From NCBI RefSeq assembly GCF_014222285.1, contig NZ_JACKZS010000015.1:1-64000 (forward strand): a DNA stretch of 64,000 nucleotides. The letters run 5' to 3'. The notes beneath the pieces were generated by a model. It was given only the letters and a program-made list of their open reading frames with translations. It made no database searches and had not been told where the DNA came from. The translations under genes and the position numbers were made by a program. The number at the start of each line of letters is the position of its first letter. Position 1 is the first letter of the stretch. Source of the DNA: Nostoc sp. UCD121. Lineage in GTDB: Bacteria; Cyanobacteriota; Cyanobacteriia; Cyanobacteriales; Nostocaceae. Positions 35,950-45,841 of the stretch are shown here, in pieces.

Positions 35950-36447
35950 ATGTCACTACGTAATGAGCCTTTAGATTGGCAACTTGAAATGAATAATCCT
36001 TATATACCAGTTTATCATCAAGGTAATTTGGTGGGATTTTTTAAACCAGAATATGCCAATGAAATTATTAAAACTTTAAATGAAGAAGAAGTTTTAAAGA
36101 AAGCACTAAAAATGGCTTGCACTGATTTAATTAAAAAAATAGGCGGCGATACCAGAAAAGTCAATTATTTAATGGAAAAATATATAAAAACTAGTGAGCG
36201 TCCCAAGCATGGAACTAGAGCGATCGCAGTTTTACTTCACGATCGGCAAAAAGAGCTTGACTTGAGTAACCAGGAGTTTGCTAAATTCTGCGATACCTTT
36301 AAATTATCTCCGACTGAACTGAATAATATTTATGCTGGAGAAGCATTTGATGATAGTTTATTAGCGCCACTTTCACGTATATTAGGGATGGCAAAAGAGC
36401 AATTGCTGAAAGTGCGAGATGGTTCTGAAGAAACAAGTAACACATGA
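35950..36447 (+). CDS. Hypothetical protein, helical C-terminus
   Basis: 165 residues from ATG 35950, preceded by AGGGGTGCAG; a start at 35905 with AAGGA would add 15 residues and cannot be excluded. Residues 18-45 (NPYIPVYHQGNLVGFFKPE) resemble a short beta unit. The C-terminal part, LDLSNQEFAKFCDTFKLS and LLAPLSRILGMAKEQLL, looks like a helical bundle or HTH. Family not recognised. It sits 34 nt before the Rpn-type nuclease and may be its partner. Confidence 0.55.
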   Translation: MSLRNEPLDWQLEMNNPYIPVYHQGNLVGFFKPEYANEIIKTLNEEEVLKKALKMACTDLIKKIGGDTRKVNYLMEKYIKTSERPKHGTRAIAVLLHDRQKELDLSNQEFAKFCDTFKLSPTELNNIYAGEAFDDSLLAPLSRILGMAKEQLLKVRDGSEETSNT

Positions 36448-36481
36448 ACGGCAAATAAAATTTTTCAAATGATATAAAATT

Positions 36482-37300
36482 GTGAAAACAGACATCATCT
36501 TTTATCGGTTGTTTCAAGAATTTCCTGATATCTTTTTTGAACTTCTTGGTAATCCTCCCGAAGAAGCTAGCCTTTATCAATTTTCATCAGTTGAAATCAA
36601 ACAAACAGCTTTCAGAATAGATGGTGTGTTTCTCCCGACACAAGGAAACGAAAACCCAATTTACTTTGTTGAAGTGCAATTTCAAGCTGATGGGGAAATT
36701 TATTCACGGCTAATTGCTGAAATATGTTTATACCTCCGTCAGAATCAACCATCAAATGATTGGGGTGCTGTGGTTTTATACCCAAACAGGAATGTAGATA
36801 CAGGTAATATCAAACATTACCGTGAGTTTTTCACAAGTGGGCGCGTCAGGCGTATTTATTTAGATGAATTAGGTGAGGCTGCATCGCTTCCAATTGGGAT
36901 TGCAACTGCTAAATTAGTAATTGCAACCGACGATATGGCAATTGTCCAAGCAAGGGAGTTGATAGACAGAACCAAGTCAGAGATAAGCTCACCACCAAAA
37001 CAGCAGCAATTATTACAATTTATAGAGACTATCTTGTTTTACAAGTTTCCTGCAATGAGTAGGGAGGAGATGGAGAAAATGTTTAGTTTAAGCGAGTTAA
37101 AGCAAACCAGATTTTATCAAGAAGCCTTTCAGGAAGGTGTTGAAGAAGGTAAGGTTCAAGGCGTTGAAGAAGGTAAGGTTCAAGGTAAACTCAAAGCAGT
37201 ACCAGCAATGTTGGCAGCCGGGTTGACTGTAGAACAAGTAGCAGAGGCGTTAGATTTAAGTGTCGAAGAAGTCAGACAAGTAGCACAAAGTCAGCCTTAA
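36482..37300 (+). CDS. Rpn family nuclease/putative transposase (DUF2887)
   Basis: 272 residues from GTG 36482. The PD-(D/E)xK core is FRIDGVFLP (Asp47) and YFVEVQFQ (Glu64, Gln66). The beginning KTDIIFYRLFQEFPDIFFEL is typical of cyanobacterial DUF2887/Rpn proteins, which are recombination-promoting nucleases. The tail has a perfect short repeat, VEEGKVQGVEEGKVQG, and ends in a helical LTVEQVAEALDLSVEEV element common to the family. Such genes occur in many copies in Nostoc. Confidence 0.85.
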   Translation: MKTDIIFYRLFQEFPDIFFELLGNPPEEASLYQFSSVEIKQTAFRIDGVFLPTQGNENPIYFVEVQFQADGEIYSRLIAEICLYLRQNQPSNDWGAVVLYPNRNVDTGNIKHYREFFTSGRVRRIYLDELGEAASLPIGIATAKLVIATDDMAIVQARELIDRTKSEISSPPKQQQLLQFIETILFYKFPAMSREEMEKMFSLSELKQTRFYQEAFQEGVEEGKVQGVEEGKVQGKLKAVPAMLAAGLTVEQVAEALDLSVEEVRQVAQSQP

Positions 37301-37455
37301 GATAGATGTGGTAAATTTTATCCGTGGCTCAAGCCAAATTTGGTTTGTGGCTTCCAAACTTGATCACGACGATTTTATAGTTAATTTTTGTTAATATTAG
37401 AGGCGGTGTTAGTACTTCGTCCTCAACCACCCACTCCCTACCTGAGAGAAACTTA

Positions 37456-39141
37456 ATGCTGCGACTAGAACATATAAGTAAAATTTATCCCACAGGCGAA
37501 GTTCTCAAAGATATCAACTGGGAAGTTAAACCAGGCGATCGCATTGGCTTAGTCGGTGTCAATGGTGCTGGAAAATCCACCCAGTTAAAGATCATTTCTG
37601 GGGAAATTGAACCCACCGCCGGCGAAATTATCCGTCCCAACAGCCTACATATAGCTTACCTTAATCAAGAGTTTGAAGTAGACCCCACCCGCACCGTTAG
37701 AGAAGAATTTTGGACTGTCTTCAAAGAAGCCAACGAAGTCCAGTTATCTCTGGCGCACATACCACAAGAGATGGAAACGGCTAACCCAGAGGAACTGGAT
37801 CGACTGATTGATAAGTTGGATCGCTTGCAGCGCAAATTTGAAGCCTTGGATGGTTACAACTTAGACGCACGCATCGGAAAAATTTTACCAGAGATGGGGT
37901 TTGGGCTAGAAGATGGCGATCGCCTCGTCAGTGCCTTCAGTGGTGGTTGGCAAATGCGGATGAGTTTAGGTAAAATTCTGTTGCAAAAACCCGACTTGTT
38001 GCTGCTGGATGAACCAACTAACCACCTAGATTTAGAAACCATTGAGTGGTTGGAAAATTACCTCAGAGGGCTAATTACGCCAATGGTAATAGTCTCCCAT
38101 GACCGAGAGTTTCTTGACCGCCTCTGCACCCAAATTGTGGAAACTGAACGTGGCGTTTCCAGTACCTACCTTGGTAACTACTCAGCATATTTGGAACAAA
38201 AAGCCGAAAGCCAATCAGCACAACTGAGTGCTTACGAACGTCAACAGAAAGAATTAGAGAAACAGCAAACCTTTGTTGATAGATTCCGCGCCAGTGCTAC
38301 CCGCAGTACCCAGGCAAAAAGCCGGGAAAAGCAACTCGACAAAATCGAGCGCATTGAAGCACCCATTGCTGGGGTAAGAACTCTACATTTCCGTTTTCCG
38401 CCTGCACCCCGCAGTGGACGTGAGGTTGTAGACATTAAAGATTTAACTCATCTTTATGGTGATAAAATCTTATTTTTGGCAGCAAATCTCCTAATTGAAA
38501 GAGGCGATCGCATTGCTTTTCTTGGCCCCAACGGTGCTGGGAAATCTACTCTTCTGCGTGTAATTATGGGTATGGAACCACCCACTGAAGGTAGCGTTCA
38601 ATTAGGGGATCACAACGTTATTCCTGGTTACTTTGAGCAAAATCAAGCTGAAGCCTTAGACTTGAAGAAAACTGTCATGGAAACTATCCATGATGAAGTT
38701 CCAGACTGGGATAACCAAGAAGTCCGCACGCTTTTGGGACGCTTCTTATTCACTGGTGATACTGTATTTAAGGCAGTTGGGGCATTAAGTGGAGGAGAAA
38801 AAGCTCGTTTGGCTTTGGCAAAAATGCTCTTACGTCCCGCGAACTTACTAATTTTAGATGAGCCGACAAACCACCTAGATATTCCAGCTAAGGAAATGCT
38901 GGAAGAAGCGCTCAAAAATTATGATGGTACGGCAATTGTAGTTTCCCATGACCGCTACTTTATTTCTCAAGTAGCTAACAAAATCGTCGAAATTCGTGAT
39001 GGTGAATTCCGGGTTTATTTAGGAGACTATCATTACTATCTCCAGAAAATTGCCGAAGAAAAAGAACAAGCAAAGTTAGCTGCGATCGCTGCTGAAAAAG
39101 CTGCTAAAAAAGCTGCAAAAGCTTCTAGTAAAAAGAAATAA
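37456..39141 (+). CDS. ABC-F family ATP-binding protein
   Basis: 561 residues, soluble, two ATPase domains and no membrane segment, so a ribosome-associated ABC-F protein, not a transporter. Walker A motifs are GVNGAGKST (residues 34-42) and GPNGAGKST; signatures FSGGWQMR and LSGGEKAR; Walker B LLLLDEPTNHLD and LLILDEPTNHLD. The linker between domains is the usual charged helix pair (QKELEKQQTFVDRFRASATR). The tail is Lys/Ala-rich. Subtype (Uup- or EttA-like) is not assigned. Confidence 0.93.
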   Translation: MLRLEHISKIYPTGEVLKDINWEVKPGDRIGLVGVNGAGKSTQLKIISGEIEPTAGEIIRPNSLHIAYLNQEFEVDPTRTVREEFWTVFKEANEVQLSLAHIPQEMETANPEELDRLIDKLDRLQRKFEALDGYNLDARIGKILPEMGFGLEDGDRLVSAFSGGWQMRMSLGKILLQKPDLLLLDEPTNHLDLETIEWLENYLRGLITPMVIVSHDREFLDRLCTQIVETERGVSSTYLGNYSAYLEQKAESQSAQLSAYERQQKELEKQQTFVDRFRASATRSTQAKSREKQLDKIERIEAPIAGVRTLHFRFPPAPRSGREVVDIKDLTHLYGDKILFLAANLLIERGDRIAFLGPNGAGKSTLLRVIMGMEPPTEGSVQLGDHNVIPGYFEQNQAEALDLKKTVMETIHDEVPDWDNQEVRTLLGRFLFTGDTVFKAVGALSGGEKARLALAKMLLRPANLLILDEPTNHLDIPAKEMLEEALKNYDGTAIVVSHDRYFISQVANKIVEIRDGEFRVYLGDYHYYLQKIAEEKEQAKLAAIAAEKAAKKAAKASSKKK

Positions 39142-39362
39142 TAGATCTAGTACAGACTTAGTAGTAGCGCTAAAATGCTACTACTAAGTAATTACTTGTT
39201 ATTAGCAATAACCGACGTTACATAAAAATTGTTAAATTTTAAAAAATCATTCAAAAAACTGCAAGTCTTTCATAAAAGAAATTAATAAGCAAAAATTCAC
39301 TTGCGGCGTGGTTTAGCAGTGGTATCATTCGGGTATTACAAAAAGTAAAGGGCAATTTTACT

Positions 39363-40961
39363 ATGACCAAAGCACCTGTTGCTCCTGTGGTGCTAGTCAT
39401 TTTAGACGGATGGGGCTACTGCGAGGAAAAGCGAGGAAACGCTATTGTTGCTGCTAAAACTCCCATTGTGGAAAGTTTATGGGCAGCTTACCCTCATACC
39501 CTCATCCGCACATCAGGAAAAGCCGTAGGGTTGCCAGAAGGTCAAATGGGCAACTCGGAAGTAGGTCATTTGAACATTGGTGCTGGGCGAGTTGTACCGC
39601 AAGAACTGGTACGCATCTCTGATGCGGTCGAAGACGGTTCTATTGCCTTAAACCCAGCACTCGTCAAAATTTGCCAGGAAGTTCGCTCTCGGAATAGCAA
39701 GCTGCATCTAGTCGGGCTTTGTTCTGAGGGAGGGGTACATTCGCATATCACCCATCTATTCGGACTACTTGACTTAGCTAAAGACCAGCGAATTCCAGAA
39801 GTTTGTATCCACGCCATTACCGATGGTCGTGATACCGCCCCAACTGACGGTGTAAGAGCAATCACACTGCTGCAAAATTATATAGACCGCACAGGAATTG
39901 GGCGCATAGTCACCCTCAGCGGTCGCTACTACGCGATGGATCGCGATCATCGCTGGGATCGGGTAAAACGCGCCTACGACGTGATGACCCAAGATGGTAC
40001 AGGTGATAATCGCACGGCTGTGGAAATCTTGCAAGAATCTTACGCCGAAGGGGTAAAAGATGAATTTATCAACCCCATCCGAATTGCACCCGGTGCAATA
40101 GAACCAGGTGATGGGGTGATATTTTTCAACTTCCGCCCCGATCGCTCCAGACAACTGACTCAAGCTTTGATCAGTCCCACTTTTAATGGTTTTGAAAGAC
40201 AGCAAATCACACCACTGTCTTTTGTCACGTTTACACAGTATGATTCAGACTTACCCGTGGCTGTAGCCTTTGAGCCGCAGAATCTCAGTAATATTCTGGG
40301 AGAAGTCATAGCCAATCATGGTCTGAATCAGTTCCGCACCGCCGAAACAGAAAAATATGCCCACGTCACCTATTTCTTTAATGGTGGTCTGGAGGAGCCT
40401 TTTGCTGGAGAAGATCGGGAACTGGTAAGCAGCCCGATGGTAGCGACTTACGATCATGCCCCAGCGATGTCAGCAGCAGCAGTTACAGATGTAGCGATCG
40501 CTGCGATTCAAAAGGGTATATATTCCCTAGTTGTGATTAACTATGCCAATCCAGACATGGTAGGGCATACTGGTCAAATCGACGCTACCATTACAGCAAT
40601 TGAAATAGTCGATCGCTGTTTGGGACGCTTGTTAGAGAGCGTTATCAAAGTCGGTGGTACAACAATTATTACTGCCGATCACGGCAACGCTGAGTATATG
40701 CTAGATGAGGGGGGTAATCCCTGGACAGCCCACACCACTAACCCAGTCCCCTTTATATTGGTAGAAGGCGAGAAAGTCAAAATCCCTGGATATGGTACAA
40801 ATGTCGAACTGCGAAGCGATGGCAAGCTATCCGACATTGCCCCCACAATTCTAGAGATTTTACAGCTGCCTCAACCACCAGAAATGACAGGGCGATCGCT
40901 GCTGAAAACAGCAGATTATGAACTGCAACGCACTCGCACCCCTGTGCAAGTAGGGCTGTAA
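39363..40961 (+). CDS. gpmI: 2,3-bisphosphoglycerate-independent phosphoglycerate mutase
   Basis: 532 residues, interconverting 3- and 2-phosphoglycerate in glycolysis. LVILDGWGYCEEKRGNAI holds the first metal Asp15, and the catalytic serine is Ser65 in EGQMGNSEVGHLNIGAGR. Further metal ligands are in FNFRPDRSRQ, YANPDMVGHTG and TADHGNAEYM. A clean terminator follows (40980-41010), so it ends its transcript before secG. Confidence 0.97.
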   Translation: MTKAPVAPVVLVILDGWGYCEEKRGNAIVAAKTPIVESLWAAYPHTLIRTSGKAVGLPEGQMGNSEVGHLNIGAGRVVPQELVRISDAVEDGSIALNPALVKICQEVRSRNSKLHLVGLCSEGGVHSHITHLFGLLDLAKDQRIPEVCIHAITDGRDTAPTDGVRAITLLQNYIDRTGIGRIVTLSGRYYAMDRDHRWDRVKRAYDVMTQDGTGDNRTAVEILQESYAEGVKDEFINPIRIAPGAIEPGDGVIFFNFRPDRSRQLTQALISPTFNGFERQQITPLSFVTFTQYDSDLPVAVAFEPQNLSNILGEVIANHGLNQFRTAETEKYAHVTYFFNGGLEEPFAGEDRELVSSPMVATYDHAPAMSAAAVTDVAIAAIQKGIYSLVVINYANPDMVGHTGQIDATITAIEIVDRCLGRLLESVIKVGGTTIITADHGNAEYMLDEGGNPWTAHTTNPVPFILVEGEKVKIPGYGTNVELRSDGKLSDIAPTILEILQLPQPPEMTGRSLLKTADYELQRTRTPVQVGL

Positions 40962-40979
40962 AAGAGTCCTCAGTCCTGA

Positions 40980-41010
40980 GTTAGGAGTTTTTAGCAAACT
41001 CCTAACTTTT
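40980..41010 (+). terminator. Rho-independent terminator after gpmI
   Basis: GTTAGGAGTTT (40980-40990), loop TTAGC, AAACTCCTAAC (40996-41006), then TTTT. The stem is a perfect 11 bp. Confidence 0.75.
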
Positions 41011-41039
41011 GAATTCAGAATTCTGAATTCTGAATTCTG
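41011..41039. repeat. GAATTCAGAATTCTG palindromic repeat
   Basis: GAATTCAGAATTC then TGAATTCTGAATTCTG, overlapping EcoRI-type palindromes with a 7-8 bp period, followed by TTTTTT. It lies directly behind the gpmI terminator and may add to it. Confidence 0.65.
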
Positions 41040-41074
41040 TTTTTTGAAAAATTGTTATAAATGAGATTCCTACC

Positions 41075-41308
41075 ATGACAGTTACTAATATCGTGCAAGG
41101 CATTTGGGCGTTTTCCGCCACTGGTTTGATTATCTTAGTTTTACTACATAGCCCCAAAGGTGATGGTATTGGAGCCATTGGTGGACAAGCCCAGCTATTT
41201 AGCAGTACCAAAAGTGCAGAAAACACCTTAAATCGAATTACTTGGGCATTGACAGTAATTTTTCTCGGTTTAACAGTGGTTTTAAGTGCTGGTTGGCTGC
41301 CTAAATAA
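41075..41308 (+). CDS. secG: Protein translocase subunit SecG
   Basis: 77 residues with two membrane helices (about 5-24 and 53-73) and the family loop LLHSPKGDGIGAIGGQAQLF between them, then ENTLNRITW. It assists SecYE during translocation. Located far from secY, next to a Sec-type secreted protease gene 10 nt downstream. Confidence 0.95.
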   Translation: MTVTNIVQGIWAFSATGLIILVLLHSPKGDGIGAIGGQAQLFSSTKSAENTLNRITWALTVIFLGLTVVLSAGWLPK

Positions 41309-41318
41309 GGATAGGTCA

Positions 41319-42134
41319 ATGGGGAAAAAAACCCAACACCAAATACTTCACATCCTAATAAATTTAATCTCACAACGGTTAATTACAGCTCTTGCCTTAT
41401 TTATTGGCACAGGGCTGTTGCTCGTTTGTATTAATCTTCATTCGAGTTATGGGTTTACAATAATACCAAAATATGTATATTCAGGCTCAGTAATCTCTCT
41501 CTCCACCTCACCCATCCCAAAACCCCATCCCTTACCGCCCACACTCGCACAGTGGCAAGATAGCACTAACAGTGGTGACTACTTTTCACAAGTCACAACA
41601 ACCCAAGTTGGTTATTTAATCTGGTCACAATTTCCCATTCGAGTTTACGTAGAACCACCAGAATACGTTAACGAAAAACAAGCTCAAGTATGGATTAATG
41701 GTGTCTTGCAGGGTGTAAAAGAATGGAGTAATTATTTGCCTTTGGCAATAGTAGAACAGGCAGAAAGTGCTGATATTACCATTGTGCAAAAAGCGCCACC
41801 TCTACAAATTTCCCCTGGTAGTAATAAACCTCGTGCGCGATCGGCACAAACTACTTACGAGTTATACACCAACAACAAAATTTTATCTCACCGCTTCACC
41901 ATCTTGCTAAATCCTACTCAAACAGGTGAGTATCTCATTGCAGCTACGCGCCACGAATTCGGTCATGCACTGGGAATTTGGGGTCATAGTCCGCTACAAA
42001 CTGATGCTCTATACTTTTCTCAAGTTCGTAACCCGCCGCCTATTTCTCCCAGAGATGTAAATACTCTAAAACGGGTTTATGAACAGCCAACCAGTTTAGG
42101 ATGGTCTTTAGTGGATAATTCAAAGATTAATTGA
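41319..42134 (+). CDS. Secreted matrixin-like zinc metalloprotease
   Basis: 271 residues from ATG 41319, with AAGGATAGG upstream; the longer frame starts inside secG. A hydrophobic segment (residues 20-40) is a probable signal or anchor. The zinc site is RHEFGHALGIWGHS: His212, Glu213 and His216, with a further His223 that falls one position later than in the canonical HExxHxxGxxH. A conserved N-terminal part (FPIRVYVEP, VWINGVLQGVKEWSNYLPL) is typical of cyanobacterial proteins of this type. Probably a periplasmic peptidase; substrate unknown. Confidence 0.83.
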   Translation: MGKKTQHQILHILINLISQRLITALALFIGTGLLLVCINLHSSYGFTIIPKYVYSGSVISLSTSPIPKPHPLPPTLAQWQDSTNSGDYFSQVTTTQVGYLIWSQFPIRVYVEPPEYVNEKQAQVWINGVLQGVKEWSNYLPLAIVEQAESADITIVQKAPPLQISPGSNKPRARSAQTTYELYTNNKILSHRFTILLNPTQTGEYLIAATRHEFGHALGIWGHSPLQTDALYFSQVRNPPPISPRDVNTLKRVYEQPTSLGWSLVDNSKIN

Positions 42135-42151
42135 TCGATAGGTAATATACC

Positions 42152-42547
42152 CTACCGTCTGTCAGTAATCCAAGCCTCTCGCTGTTCTCCCTGAATTGAC
42201 TGTACAATTCCAAACCTTTCCTCAATTTTGCGTGGCAGAGTGTATATCCCAAAGATGTAAACGCAATCTTCTTCTGGTTGATCTGTCAAAACACGGACTC
42301 TGGCTTCGTTATCTTGTAAACGCTCGATGAAAATAGATGCACAAATTTCAACATCTTCAGGAATCTCATATACTTCCTTTGAAAAGGTGAATTTCTTCTC
42401 TAAACTATTTGCAATTTGGTCAATAACGTTTGGTTCAGGCAATGGATTTGTGAAGCAATAGACGTATGTTCGGCAGCACTTTCCATGTTCTAGCTGCTCT
42501 AAGTCAGGGATATTTATCAACTTTATCTGACTTGCATCATACTTCAT
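42152..42547 (-). CDS. Hypothetical protein
   Basis: 131 residues, acidic, soluble. Contains CCRTYVYCFTNPLPEPNVID, YEIPEDVEICASIFIERL and DQPEEDCVYIFGIYTLPRKI. Five cysteines but no spaced metal motif. No family recognised; uninterrupted and well balanced in composition. Convergent with the metalloprotease gene. Confidence 0.6.
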   Translation of the reverse strand: MKYDASQIKLINIPDLEQLEHGKCCRTYVYCFTNPLPEPNVIDQIANSLEKKFTFSKEVYEIPEDVEICASIFIERLQDNEARVRVLTDQPEEDCVYIFGIYTLPRKIEERFGIVQSIQGEQREAWITDRR

Positions 42548-42697
42548 TTCGTTAACTTTCTTTAGTCAGATGTCTGTATTCATAAATCACAAATAATTGC
42601 ATGACTAGAATACTAGCCAATACTGCCTAACATTGTTGCCCGATCGCACTCATTAGCATCTTAGAATTTACAGTGCGATCGCACTTCTTCCCTTTCC

Positions 42698-43846
42698 CTA
42701 AGCTCTACGACTTAGCGGTAGAGGTCGCTGCGCTAAAACTTCTTTATAAAGTTCTTCCAGCAGAGTAATATTTTTACTGAGGGTATAGCGGTCTAATACA
42801 CGCTGTCTGGCTTTTTGCCCAAGTAAAGTTGTTAACTCTGGATGGTCTTGCAATACTGGCAAGAGGGTTTTTAACTGCGATCGCGCGGTTTTAGTACTAA
42901 TAACTATACCTGCACCCTTTTCCAATACTTCTCCATCTGCACCCACATCTGTTGCTAAACAAGCCAACCCACATGACATTCCCTCTAACAGAGATAGAGA
43001 CAAACCCTCTACCAATGAAGGTAGAACAAATACATCTGCGCCCCGCAAAATTTCGATGCGTCGGTCTTCATCAGCAATAAATCCCAACCAGATAATGCCG
43101 TATTCTGAACCATAAAACGGCTCTAAGGAAGACTTTAAAGGGCCATCGCCAACAATTAGCAACTTCGTACCAGACCCCATTGCCGACTGCTTCCAAGCCC
43201 GAAGAAGGGCTTCGACATTTTTCTCTGGCGCTATTCGACCTTGGTAAACAAACAAGCGTTCGGCTTTAAATTCTGCTTTGATTTGAGAAAATCCTGGAGA
43301 ATACTTAACGGTATCAACACCATTGGGAATTACAGCAATATTTTCTTCCCTTACACCCATCCCTGCCAATAATTCTCGCTGAATTTGAGAAAATACAATC
43401 ACGCGATCATAGTTAACTAAAAAAGGTGCGTAAAGCTGATAAGCCAAAAGTTGTGTTCCCGATACCAGCTTTGCCCCCTTGCCAGCAAAGGGTGTGTGAA
43501 AAGTGGCAACTAGGGGCAACCTCAGTTCCTCACAGATTTCCGGTAGAAAAAAGTCTAGAGGAGATAACGTCAAGGAAGCATGTACTACATCTGGCTTGAT
43601 TTCTCGCAGCGACTCCGTTAAAAGTTTGGTCGCTTTAAAAGTGGGGATTGTATAAACCTGGGACTTATAAATAAAAGGGAGGGAAACCTCTCGAAGGTTT
43701 GGCCAATTGTCAGGTTCAGAGTCTTCTTGGGCGAAGTGAAGAAAGCTAACTTGATGTCCCCTATCTAACAAGGCATTTGTAATTTCTCGACTGTAGGTGA
43801 CATTGCCGCAAAAGGGTGATTTTTTTCCAATCCAGGCTATACGCAT
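42698..43846 (-). CDS. Glycosyltransferase family 4
   Basis: 382 residues, GT-B fold. N-terminal RIAWIGKKSPFCGNVTYSRE with a glycine-containing acceptor loop, then IPNGVDTVKYSPG, VYQGRIAPEKNVEALLRAW, and the nucleotide-sugar motif PSLVEGLSLSLLEGMSCGLA with the E-x7-E pair. The sequence has the look of cyanobacterial lipid galactosyl-/glucosyltransferases such as DgdA, but I cannot confirm this. No polysaccharide genes are directly adjacent. Confidence 0.85.
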   Translation of the reverse strand: MRIAWIGKKSPFCGNVTYSREITNALLDRGHQVSFLHFAQEDSEPDNWPNLREVSLPFIYKSQVYTIPTFKATKLLTESLREIKPDVVHASLTLSPLDFFLPEICEELRLPLVATFHTPFAGKGAKLVSGTQLLAYQLYAPFLVNYDRVIVFSQIQRELLAGMGVREENIAVIPNGVDTVKYSPGFSQIKAEFKAERLFVYQGRIAPEKNVEALLRAWKQSAMGSGTKLLIVGDGPLKSSLEPFYGSEYGIIWLGFIADEDRRIEILRGADVFVLPSLVEGLSLSLLEGMSCGLACLATDVGADGEVLEKGAGIVISTKTARSQLKTLLPVLQDHPELTTLLGQKARQRVLDRYTLSKNITLLEELYKEVLAQRPLPLSRRA

Positions 43847-44200
43847 TCTTTATTTAGCTGTAAGAAAAGCGGGTTTGATCTATTACTTGTGTTTCCTTCG
43901 TGATTTTTATTTTATCTAGCTATACTTGCTGGTTTTTTAGTTATTACAGATTTCCAAAAGGATCTAGTTTAAAAAGCTTATTTAAAGCTGATTAAACCAG
44001 TGGATTTATGGCTTTATTTATTCTACTTATAAGTTGTTAATTTCTGATATTTAAACAACTTATTTTGACTAAATGTCAGATTGATATCCCGCAAGTATGT
44101 GATAAATTTTCACTGACCATAGTTTACCATGAACAGAAAATCTTGAAGTAAATATTAATTACTTAACAAGTAATTAATAATAGCTCCTGTTAGCTGATAA
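43847..44200. other. AT-rich gene-free spacer
   Basis: 354 bp, strongly AT-rich (runs such as TTATTTAAAG and TTATTCTACTTATAAG), stops in all frames. Upstream regulatory DNA for the glycosyltransferase is likely, but no specific site can be supported. Confidence 0.4.
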
Positions 44201-45841
44201 CTACTTGTGTGAGTTATACCAGGTTAAGATGCCTCCTAAAAAGACGATCGCAGCTAATCCCAAAAAAACTACCTGTAATCCCAAAAAGGTTTCTGCGACA
44301 CCAGCTAATGCTAAAGGTAAGGAAAGGGCAATATTAATTACATTGTTTTGCAAACCAAATACTTTACCACGCATTTCTGGTGGTGTTTCTGTTTGGATTG
44401 CGGTTTGCATAGGAATTCCCACTAGGGCCCCAAAGATACCTAATAACGCCACCAGTAACAGGACTAGCCACAGTTGGGTTGTAAAGATTGATAGACCAAT
44501 CAGGGATGCTGCCATACCCATACAACCACAAAGACTTAGTTGGGTATAGGAAAAGCGTTGACCAAATTGACCGAGGATGGTTGCTCCCGCAGCAATGCCA
44601 ACACCACCGGCTGCTAGTAAAAAGCCAAACTGGGAAGCTTTCATATTAGGAATTATTTCTGCCATCCGAACAGCTAGAACAGTTAATGCTGCAAAGACAG
44701 AAAATAAGATAATTAGCTGAAGCAAAGCATTGCGGACGCGATGATTTGCTTTGAGATAGGCAAAACCATCTCGCAAATCAGAGAATACGTGAGGGAATTC
44801 TGTATCAGGGTGGTGGTGTTTTTCCTTAGTTGCTAAGAGGAATAAAATTAGTCCAGCGATCGCATAACTACCACCAACTAAAAGTTCTTTGCCCAAACTA
44901 CCGCTACCACCAATTTGCGACCAAATTCCATCTGCGATCGCTAATAATGGTTCCCCGACAGCAAACCCAACAATCACCGATGCCATCATCGTTGTCGTAT
45001 AAAGCGAATTAGCTGAGAGTAAATGCTGTTCTTCTACCACTAAGGGAATTGCTGCCTGTTCTGCCGGTGCAAAAAACTGTGTCAGTGTGGAAACTAGAAA
45101 AGTCACACCCAGGATGATCAAAAAACCTACGGGCATAACTCCTATGGGTTTCCAGCCATGAGTCAACCACAGCAGAAAGGGAATTGACAAAACCAGGATG
45201 CCGCGCCAAATATTCGTTGCCACCAGCACAGCCTTTTTTGACCAGCGATCGACAAACACGCCAGCAACGGAACCAAATAATACGGCTGGAATCGTAAAAG
45301 CCATCATCAATACTGACACCCAACCACTAATACTCTGATTACTAGCCTGAAACTGAGTATTAATCAAAGCAATCATCAGCACCAAATAAACTTTATCTGC
45401 TAGTTGTGAGAAAACTTGACCGCCCCAAAGAGCTAGGAAATTAGGGTTTTTTAATACAGGCAAAAATCCCTGCTGTTTGATATTTCCTGAAACAGCTTCT
45501 CCACCAGAACCAGATCCATTTAATGTTGGTGGTTCTTTTTCTGGGATATCAGCTACTGGCAAATGCCCGTTCTTATTTTCTTGGGCAATAGTTAATTTGT
45601 CCTCAGATTGTTTTTCTAATTGACTTAGAATATCAGTTTTTGGGATCTGGTCTGTGCAATTTTGATTGTTTTTAGAAACGTCTTTTGGGGACATTTCTTG
45701 TCCATTTATTTGACTAAGTGTACACTTTGAAACGGCACTCAAGTGATTCTTAACGTTAGGATCTGATATCCTATTCTGTTTTTTAACGAGGCTTGGTGAC
45801 AAAGGCAGGATTTTTTTATCCAAATCAGATGGTTGCATCAT
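44201..45841 (-). CDS. MFS transporter with long hydrophilic N-terminus
   Basis: 546 residues from ATG 45841 (TTG 45853 is the longer alternative). Residues about 130-540 hold 11-12 membrane helices of the major facilitator superfamily, with a loop signature [19 protein letters not shown]. The first about 130 residues are polar, Gln/Asn/Lys/Ser-rich and unlike any domain I know, so probably a disordered cytoplasmic extension. Its start lies inside the end of recO, implying co-transcription. Substrate unknown; the layout resembles efflux-type MFS proteins. Confidence 0.83.
   Translation of the reverse strand: MMQPSDLDKKILPLSPSLVKKQNRISDPNVKNHLSAVSKCTLSQINGQEMSPKDVSKNNQNCTDQIPKTDILSQLEKQSEDKLTIAQENKNGHLPVADIPEKEPPTLNGSGSGGEAVSGNIKQQGFLPVLKNPNFLALWGGQVFSQLADKVYLVLMIALINTQFQASNQSISGWVSVLMMAFTIPAVLFGSVAGVFVDRWSKKAVLVATNIWRGILVLSIPFLLWLTHGWKPIGVMPVGFLIILGVTFLVSTLTQFFAPAEQAAIPLVVEEQHLLSANSLYTTTMMASVIVGFAVGEPLLAIADGIWSQIGGSGSLGKELLVGGSYAIAGLILFLLATKEKHHHPDTEFPHVFSDLRDGFAYLKANHRVRNALLQLIILFSVFAALTVLAVRMAEIIPNMKASQFGFLLAAGGVGIAAGATILGQFGQRFSYTQLSLCGCMGMAASLIGLSIFTTQLWLVLLLVALLGIFGALVGIPMQTAIQTETPPEMRGKVFGLQNNVINIALSLPLALAGVAETFLGLQVVFLGLAAIVFLGGILTWYNSHK

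Noticed and set aside
36299-36580. Reverse-strand open frame overlapping the Rpn-type gene
   Set aside because: It is a shadow of two plus-strand genes with recognisable or balanced protein sequence.
33427-37300. Phage-defence island or prophage
   Set aside because: Only an XRE regulator and an Rpn-type nuclease are present; there are no phage structural, integrase or recognised defence genes.
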